Below, piece by piece: positions 24,812-29,981 of a stretch of 29,981 nucleotides of DNA. Each line of letters opens with the position of its first letter. The stretch's first letter is position 1. This DNA is from JBAXRT01 sp037131065 (lineage in GTDB: Bacteria > Bacteroidota > Bacteroidia > Bacteroidales > FEN-979), in NCBI GenBank assembly GCA_037131065.1, contig JBAXRT010000021.1, positions 1 to 29,981 of the forward strand, written 5' to 3'. Both the position numbers and the translations under genes were made by a program. The notes under the pieces were generated by a model. That model was not told the DNA's origin. It was given only the letters and a program-made list of their open reading frames with translations, and ran no database searches.

Positions 24812-24838
24812 TCGTCACTCGTCATTAGTCATTAGTCA
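24804..24838. repeat. Heptad repeat array D, filling the grpE-dnaJ gap
   Basis: Five consecutive 7-base units on the plus strand: TTGGTCA, CTCGTCA twice, TTAGTCA twice. It runs from codons 1-3 of dnaJ to the grpE stop codon, so the 24-base gap is entirely repeat. Both the TGA stop of grpE and the GTG start of dnaJ are provided by repeat units. Confidence 0.78.
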
Positions 24839-25402
24839 GTTCCCTACAACCACCTTGGCATAACGGATCACTTTCCCGTTAAGCATGTAACCCTTCTCCA
24901 CCTCATCAAGGATCTTGTTTTTTTTATCGGGTGAGGGGGCAGGGATGTTGGTAATGGCTTCATGAAAATCGGTATTGAACTCTTCGCCGATCGTCTTCAT
25001 CTGCTCAAGTCCCTGCTGATTCAACAGGGTCAGAAATTTATTGAAAATCAGTAAAACGCCTTCAGTAATAGGATCTGCTGTGCCGGGATTGATGTCGGAA
25101 GCCTTAATGGCGCGCTCAAAATCATCCAGGATCGGGAGAAGCTTTGTAATAAGATCGGATGAGGCAGTTTTGCTAAGTTCGATCTTCTCCTTCAGGGTAC
25201 GTTTTCTGTAATTATCGAACTCCGAATAGAGCCTGAGGTACTTATCGTTCCATTCGGCAACTTGCTCTTCATTGGATCCCTCTTGTTTTTCTTCAGCTTT
25301 TTCAGATGGTTCCCCGGACTCTTTCATTGTCCCTGCGCTAACATGAATCTCCTTAGCAGCATTGTGACCGCTCTTTTTTTCTTTTCCTTCGTGTTTCGAC
25401 AT
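24836..25402 (-). CDS. grpE: Nucleotide exchange factor GrpE
   Basis: 188 residues. A charged, probably disordered N-terminus (about 1-45, rich in Glu, Lys and Gly) leads to the long dimerisation helix (about 46-110, WNDKYLRLYSEFDNYRKRTLKEK), then the four-helix bundle and the terminal beta domain with the GrpE signature region (FNTDFHEAI..IPAP, ILDEVEKGYMLNGKVIRYAKVVVG). It releases ADP from DnaK. First gene of the grpE-dnaJ unit, preceded by a promoter module shared with htpG. Confidence 0.97.
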   Translation of the reverse strand: MSKHEGKEKKSGHNAAKEIHVSAGTMKESGEPSEKAEEKQEGSNEEQVAEWNDKYLRLYSEFDNYRKRTLKEKIELSKTASSDLITKLLPILDDFERAIKASDINPGTADPITEGVLLIFNKFLTLLNQQGLEQMKTIGEEFNTDFHEAITNIPAPSPDKKNKILDEVEKGYMLNGKVIRYAKVVVGN

Positions 25403-25439
25403 TGTAGTAATTGATCATTATTTGAACTATCTGGCACAG

Positions 25440-25473
25440 TCAAAAAATTTGCCAGAGTGGAATGCAGGACAAA
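25440..25473 (-). promoter_or_regulatory. Heat-shock-type promoter module of grpE-dnaJ
   Basis: Minus strand: TTTGTC (25468-25473), 13 bases, TGGCA (25450-25454), 6 bases, TTGA (25440-25443), then 37 bases to the grpE ATG. Element sequences and spacings equal those upstream of htpG (7240-7273), while the bases between differ. The whole module fits in the 79-base gap between murA and grpE. Confidence 0.6.
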
Positions 25474-25481
25474 ATGGCAGG

Positions 25482-26786
25482 TTAAATACGGCGGATATCA
25501 GCTCCCAGTTTGCTTAATCTTACATCAATCTCCTGGTAGCCCCGGTCGATCTGTTCAATGTTATCGATAATGCTCTTTCCTTCGGCGGAAAGCGCTGCAA
25601 TGAGAAGGGCAACACCAGCCCTGATATCCGGGGAGGACATCCTGATGGCCCGAAGCGGATATTGCCAGTCAAGTCCGATCACAGTTGCCCGGTGGGGATC
25701 ACAGAGGATGATCTTAGCCCCCATATCAATCAGTTTATCGACGAAGAAGAGGCGGCTTTCAAACATCTTCTGATGAATGAGGATGCTTCCTCTGGCTTGT
25801 GTTGCCACGACAAGCACAATGCTGATGAGGTCGGGTGTGAACCCGGGCCACGGGGCATCGGAGACCGACATGATGGATCCATCGAGGAAGGACTCTACTT
25901 CGTAGTGTTCACTGGCAGGAATGACAATATCATCGCCATTCTTTTCAACCGGGATGCCAAGGCGCCTGAAGATATCGGGGATGATCCCGAGATGCTGGTA
26001 GTTCACATTGCGGATGGTGAGCGAAGACCGGGTCATGGCTGCAAGGCCTATAAAACTTCCGACCTCGATCATATCGGAGAGGAGGGTATGTTCACATCCC
26101 TTCATCGATTCCACTCCTTCCACCACGAGCAGGTTCGATCCGATGCCCTGGATTTTTGCCCCCATGCTCACCAGCATGGAACAGAGCTGTATCAGATAGG
26201 GTTCACAAGCGGCATTGAATATGGTGGTCTTTCCTTTTGCCATAACTGCGGCCATAAGGATATTTGCCGTTCCAGTTACCGAGGCCTCATCGAGTAAAAT
26301 ATAGTTGCCTTTAAGGTCTTTGGAATGTGCGGTATAACGTTGTTCCTGATAGTCATAATCGAACTGAACGCCCAGTTTCCCAAGACCTGTAAAGTGGGTG
26401 TCAAGTCTCCGGCGTCCGATTTTATCTCCCCCGGGAAGAAAGACAAATCCCTTCCTGAATCGGGCGATCATTGGCCCAAGGATCATGATGGAACCCCGCA
26501 TACTTCCTACTTTATCACGGAAAGCCCCGGAGGATAACGCGTCAGTGTTAAGCTCCTTTGTCTGGAAAGAGTAAGATGAGCGGGAAATTTTTTCAATAAT
26601 GACCCCGAGGTCCTTCAGTAAAGCAATCAGGTTGTTTACATCGCGAATATCGGGGATGTTATGGATGGTAACTTTTTCAGGGGTGAGCAGTGTGGCACAG
26701 ATCACCTGAAGGGCCTCATTTTTGGCTCCCTGTGGAATGATTTCACCGTGGAGCCTGTTGCCGCCGGTGATCTCAAATGAACTCAT
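25482..26786 (-). CDS. murA: UDP-N-acetylglucosamine 1-carboxyvinyltransferase
   Basis: 434 residues, EPSP-synthase fold. It adds enolpyruvate from PEP to UDP-GlcNAc, the first committed step of peptidoglycan synthesis, in the cytosol. Lys22 and Asn23 in QGAKNEAL match the conserved substrate-binding pair, and GSMRGSIMILGPMIARF precedes the active-site loop. In that loop the residue usually Cys (Cys115 in E. coli) is Asp121 in LPGGDKIGRRRLD. Asp at this place supports catalysis and prevents alkylation by fosfomycin, so intrinsic resistance is expected. Its ATG overlaps the stop of the DUF4290 gene by 4 bases, indicating translational coupling. Confidence 0.96.
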   Translation of the reverse strand: MSSFEITGGNRLHGEIIPQGAKNEALQVICATLLTPEKVTIHNIPDIRDVNNLIALLKDLGVIIEKISRSSYSFQTKELNTDALSSGAFRDKVGSMRGSIMILGPMIARFRKGFVFLPGGDKIGRRRLDTHFTGLGKLGVQFDYDYQEQRYTAHSKDLKGNYILLDEASVTGTANILMAAVMAKGKTTIFNAACEPYLIQLCSMLVSMGAKIQGIGSNLLVVEGVESMKGCEHTLLSDMIEVGSFIGLAAMTRSSLTIRNVNYQHLGIIPDIFRRLGIPVEKNGDDIVIPASEHYEVESFLDGSIMSVSDAPWPGFTPDLISIVLVVATQARGSILIHQKMFESRLFFVDKLIDMGAKIILCDPHRATVIGLDWQYPLRAIRMSSPDIRAGVALLIAALSAEGKSIIDNIEQIDRGYQEIDVRLSKLGADIRRI

Positions 26787-27412
26787 GGATTATTTCTTCT
26801 GGGTCTTTGCTGTACATTCCCGTTGGTTGGGGGACGGAAAGGTTTGCGCTTTTTATTCCGTGCAAGGATATCGTTGGTATTCGTGAACCGGAAATCCTCG
26901 TGCAGTTTTACCTTTCCCTTTGAAAGGGTGGAGAGATGGGTTTCGATGAGTTCATCCGAAACCGATTCACGGTTCCAGTTCAGGTATGATTTCTTCATAT
27001 GGTTTGCAATGGCATGAACAAGTGCGTCTTTTTCTGCGCCCTCTTCATACTCCATTGCTTTCTCAAGCATCAGGGCAATGTTCTTGCCGTAATGTTTGAA
27101 TTCAATCTCTTTGTCGTGGTAAGAAAGATGTTCAGGTTTTGTACTCAGGCTCAGCGGCGGCGGGGGAGGGAAGGGAGCATCCACATCAAGCTTGAAATCG
27201 GAGATGATGAACATATGGTCCCAGAGCTTATGTTTGTAATCGCCTGATTCCTTAACTGTAGGGTGCATCTGGGCCATAACGTTGACAATGAATTTGGCTG
27301 CCCTGGTACGTTTTTCGCGATCCTCAATGGTGCAGATATACTGGATCATTTTCTGAATATTTCTCCCGTATTCGGGTATCACCATCATCTCCCTGGTGGT
27401 GTTATATTCCAT
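26783..27412 (-). CDS. DUF4290 family protein
   Basis: 209 residues from the ATG at 27412, which gives the family start MEYNTTREMMVIPEYGRNIQ; a longer in-frame reading from a TTG at 27448 would overlap the promoter. No signal peptide or membrane helix. A helical N-terminal part (MIQYICTIEDREKRTRAAKFIVNVMAQMHP) is followed by a proline run (PFPPPPP), a second helical part and a basic, probably disordered tail (KRKPFRPPTNGN..RPRRNNP) that could bind nucleic acid. DUF4290 is confined to Bacteroidota and has no known function. It lies directly upstream of and overlaps murA. Confidence 0.9.
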   Translation of the reverse strand: MEYNTTREMMVIPEYGRNIQKMIQYICTIEDREKRTRAAKFIVNVMAQMHPTVKESGDYKHKLWDHMFIISDFKLDVDAPFPPPPPLSLSTKPEHLSYHDKEIEFKHYGKNIALMLEKAMEYEEGAEKDALVHAIANHMKKSYLNWNRESVSDELIETHLSTLSKGKVKLHEDFRFTNTNDILARNKKRKPFRPPTNGNVQQRPRRNNP

Positions 27413-27437
27413 TTCGTCTTTCAATTTCAATTTTTTG

Positions 27438-27445
27438 CAAAGATA
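27438..27445 (-). promoter_or_regulatory. Candidate promoter of the DUF4290-murA unit
   Basis: TATCTTTG on the minus strand, 25 bases before the ATG at 27412 and 6 bases past the uvrD stop, fits TAnnTTTG. No TTTG -33 box is seen at the expected spacing. Confidence 0.45.
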
Positions 27446-27451
27446 CAATAA

Positions 27452-29755
27452 TTAAACGATCCTTAACCGGGCGAAGCGCAAAAGAAGTTGCTTCTGGCCG
27501 ATCCCCTGGAAGAAGACCGTGGCTTTTTTATTGGGTCCGACCCCTTCGAGATTGATCACCTTGCCATTGCCGAATCTTTCATGGTTTACCTCCATCCCGA
27601 CCCTGATCTCCTCAGTATCGGAAACCGGCAGGTTGGGTGAGGGAGTTGCCTGGCTGACCTTCTGAAAGTTTTTGGGAAGGGATGGCTTCGAAGGTTGGAC
27701 ATTCATCCCGATCAGGTTGCTCGAGAAATTATCCTTTTTCAGAAAACTCTCTTTAACGGATAGAGGTTTTTTCGGCAGGTCGAGATACTCTTCCGGGATC
27801 TCACTGATAAAACGGCTCGGTTCACACATGGTGAGATTTCCCCATCGGTAACGGTTTTCTGCATAGCTCACATGCAGTTTGCTCTGGGCTCTGGTAATGG
27901 CGACATAAAACAACCTGCGCTCCTCTTCAAGGTCTGCACGGGAATTCATGGATTGAATTGATGGGAAGAGGTTTTCTTCAAGACCAACCACGAAAACACA
28001 AGGGAACTCAAGACCCTTTGCTGCATGAACCGTCATCAGGCTGACCCGGTCATCACCTTCATCTTTCTTAAGATCGACATCCGTCAGGAGCGCTATATCC
28101 TGCATGAATTCATCCAGGGTGCGCAGCGCATTGGCTTCAATCTCCCCGGTCTCCGGGTCAACACGCGGGGATTCGGAAAACTCCTTGATGGCGTTCAGCA
28201 ACTCCTCGAGGTTCTCAAGCCGGCTCACCCCCTCAGGGGTTTTGTCCTCGTTCATCTCTTTGATCAGGCCTGAGGAGGCCGCGATATGTTTAGCCATATC
28301 GAATGCATTCCTCGATCTGATTTGCACGGCAAAACTTTTGATCATCGTGATAAAAGCAAAGATCTTCTGTGCCGTATTTTCAGGCAGTTTAAGCTTCGAA
28401 GCGCCGGGGTTATCGAGAATATCAAAAATGCTTTTTTTATTTTCGTCTGCAGTAATGATCAGTTTTTCTACAGTTGTCTTTCCGATTCCTCTTGCAGGGT
28501 AATTGATCACCCTGAGCAGGGCATCCTCATCCTTCACGTTGATGGCCAGCCTGAAGTAAGCAAGAAGATCCTTGATCTCTTTTCTCTGATAGAACGAGAC
28601 CCCGCCCCAGATCCTGCAGGGAATATTGAGCCGGCGCAATGATTCTTCATGGGTCCTTGACTGGGCATTTGTCCTGTAAAGAATTGCAAATGCACTGTTT
28701 GGTAACTGGTTGTTCATCCGGTGCTCGAAGATAGCCTGGGCTACAAGATTCCCCTCCTCTGTATCTGTCGAAGCCCGGATCAGCCTGATCTTTTGTCCGA
28801 CTTCATTTTCTGTCCATATCTTCTTGACTATCTGGTCTTTATTATTCTCGATGACCGAATTGGCAGCCTTGACAATGTTTCCGGTCGACCTGTAATTCTG
28901 TTCAAGTTTGTAGACCTTGTGATCGGGATAATCTTTTCTGAAATTCAGGATGTTCTGAATATTCGCTCCCCGGAAGGCATAGATGCTCTGGGCATCGTCG
29001 CCGACCACGCAGATATTTTCGTTATTTGCAGATAACTTATTGATGATCAGATATTGTGCATAATTAGTATCCTGGTACTCATCAACGAGGATGTATTTGA
29101 ATTTTACCTGATACTTGTAGAGGACATCGGGAAAGTCGCGTAAAAGAATGTTCATATTGAACAGCAGGTCATCAAAATCCATCGCAGATGATCTTACGAG
29201 CCGGTTCTGGTAGAGTGTGAACAGTTTGCCGGTCATTGGTTTTCCGGAAGAAGAATCGTACTCCTGGATCTCAGTGTTGGCGTTGTACTCCTGGTGGGAA
29301 AGAAGACTGGTTTTTGCCGCAGAGATCCTGTGCAGGATATATCCCGGCTGGTAGACTTTTTCATCGAGGTTGTTCTCCTTGATCAGGTTCCTTATGACCC
29401 TTTTCGTGTCTTCGGTATCGTAAATGGTGAAGTTGGAGGGATATCCGAGCCTGTGTCCTTCGATTCGAAGAACGCGGGCAAAGATCGAATGGAATGTTCC
29501 CATCCAGACGTTCTGTGCCTCGGTCCCGACAAGATGGATGATCCTCTCCTTCATTTCTCGGGCCGCTTTGTTGGTAAATGTAAGGGCCAGTATGTTAAAA
29601 GGATCCACACCTTTTTCAACAAGGTAGGCTACACGGTATGTCAATGCCCTGGTCTTTCCGGACCCTGCCCCGGCAATGATCATTACCGGTCCCTCTGTGT
29701 CGACCACCGCGGATTTTTGTGCCTCATTCAGTTCATCGAGGATGTTCCGTGACAT
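27452..29755 (-). CDS. uvrD: ATP-dependent DNA helicase UvrD/PcrA
   Basis: 767 residues, superfamily 1A 3'-5' helicase acting in repair and replication restart. Motifs in order: Q motif LNEAQKSAV (9-17), Walker A GAGSGKT at 29-35, motif Ia LALTFTNKAAREMK, motif II DEYQDTN near 225, motif III GDDAQSIYAFRGA, motif IV YKLEQNYRSTGNI, motif V SLMTVHAAKGLEFPCVFVVGLEE and motif VI RRLFYVAITRAQSKL. The C-terminal part carries a Tudor-like segment (GMEVNHERFGNGKVINLEG..KKATVFF), which in PcrA binds RNA polymerase. All motifs are intact. The Bacteroidota form is between PcrA and UvrD, so either name is acceptable. Independent of the DUF4290-murA unit downstream. Confidence 0.95.
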   Translation of the reverse strand: MSRNILDELNEAQKSAVVDTEGPVMIIAGAGSGKTRALTYRVAYLVEKGVDPFNILALTFTNKAAREMKERIIHLVGTEAQNVWMGTFHSIFARVLRIEGHRLGYPSNFTIYDTEDTKRVIRNLIKENNLDEKVYQPGYILHRISAAKTSLLSHQEYNANTEIQEYDSSSGKPMTGKLFTLYQNRLVRSSAMDFDDLLFNMNILLRDFPDVLYKYQVKFKYILVDEYQDTNYAQYLIINKLSANNENICVVGDDAQSIYAFRGANIQNILNFRKDYPDHKVYKLEQNYRSTGNIVKAANSVIENNKDQIVKKIWTENEVGQKIRLIRASTDTEEGNLVAQAIFEHRMNNQLPNSAFAILYRTNAQSRTHEESLRRLNIPCRIWGGVSFYQRKEIKDLLAYFRLAINVKDEDALLRVINYPARGIGKTTVEKLIITADENKKSIFDILDNPGASKLKLPENTAQKIFAFITMIKSFAVQIRSRNAFDMAKHIAASSGLIKEMNEDKTPEGVSRLENLEELLNAIKEFSESPRVDPETGEIEANALRTLDEFMQDIALLTDVDLKKDEGDDRVSLMTVHAAKGLEFPCVFVVGLEENLFPSIQSMNSRADLEEERRLFYVAITRAQSKLHVSYAENRYRWGNLTMCEPSRFISEIPEEYLDLPKKPLSVKESFLKKDNFSSNLIGMNVQPSKPSLPKNFQKVSQATPSPNLPVSDTEEIRVGMEVNHERFGNGKVINLEGVGPNKKATVFFQGIGQKQLLLRFARLRIV

Positions 29756-29772
29756 AGGTTCAATTTGGCTGG

Positions 29773-29780
29773 CAAAAATA
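29773..29780 (-). promoter_or_regulatory. Candidate promoter of uvrD
   Basis: TATTTTTG on the minus strand, 17 bases before the uvrD ATG, fits TAnnTTTG. No clear -33 TTTG. Confidence 0.4.
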
Positions 29781-29965
29781 CCGGATTATCAGATACCGGA
29801 ATCATTCACCGGCAACGAAATATCAACAAAAAGGGAGATTTTTTGCCATCCCGTTTACGAAAGAGTGATTGACACTTTCCCGGGAATAATTAACACTTAC
29901 GAATTGCTCCTTTTTATAATAATATGTAGGGGATATTTTTATAACTGATTATAAAAAGCCCAGCC

Positions 29966-29981
29966 ATGAAAACCTTAAGCA
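29966..29981 (+). CDS. Possible start of a plus-strand gene cut by window edge
   Basis: ATG at 29966 opens MKTLS before the window ends. The Lys-rich start and its place after a 210-base AT-rich divergent spacer from uvrD suggest the beginning of an exported protein, but five codons cannot prove a gene. In the spacer, TATTTTTA at 29934-29941 is a one-mismatch -7 box. Confidence 0.25.

Noticed and set aside
1..29981. Genomic island or phage remnant
   Set aside because: No integrase, transposase, tRNA, direct repeats at borders or obvious composition shift; gene content is housekeeping throughout.

Overview
The window reads as an ordinary chromosomal segment of a Bacteroidota bacterium, probably from the Bacteroidales/Marinilabiliales side. 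The reasons are family content that is typical of or restricted to that phylum (DUF4492 next to cydA, DUF4290, fused SecDF, a TPR/propeller/CRD/OmpA envelope protein, MurA with Asp in place of the catalytic Cys) and repeated TAnnTTTG promoter -7 boxes upstream of genes. I see no rRNA, tRNA, CRISPR array, insertion sequence, phage gene or other mobile element. Taxonomy is inferred from the sequence alone.

Layout. 1-5214 (minus): a secreted BNR/sortilin-type propeller protein cut by the window edge, then a gene run read right to left: lemA, two TPM-domain genes, a DUF4492 membrane protein and cydA without an adjacent cydB. 5296-7398 (minus): htpG, preceded by a tiny 36-residue membrane-protein gene. 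7569-10566: ilvE (+) converges on pyrF (-), and pyrF and prfA (+) share a divergent promoter region. 10627-18624 (minus): a probable secDF - OmpA-family - purM unit, preceded by a small secreted DUF1036-like gene and a helical-repeat gene, each with its own promoter. 18788-21231 (+): a two-gene polyamine-type unit, an arginine-decarboxylase-like enzyme and a deoxyhypusine-synthase-family enzyme. 21321-25402 (minus): grpE-dnaJ followed tightly by an ABC-2 exporter (ATPase, then permease). 25482-29755 (minus): murA overlapping a DUF4290 gene, then uvrD. A new plus-strand gene may begin at 29966.

Most genes are housekeeping: protein folding (htpG, grpE, dnaJ), translation termination (prfA), purine and pyrimidine synthesis (purM, pyrF), branched-chain amino acids (ilvE), peptidoglycan precursor synthesis (murA), protein export (secDF), respiration (cydA) and DNA repair (uvrD).

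The least ordinary signals are in the non-coding DNA. (1) htpG and grpE carry the same upstream module, TTTGTC-N13-TGGCA-N6-TTGA, at nearly the same distance from the start codon. It resembles a sigma-54-type promoter with an upstream element and suggests a shared heat-shock control. (2) Four arrays of degenerate 7-bp repeats sit only at gene junctions, and in two cases they supply the GTG start codon of the next gene. (3) The OmpA-family protein ends in a domain resembling a retropepsin-like aspartic protease with a degraded active site. I found no clear evidence of a completely new multi-gene system.
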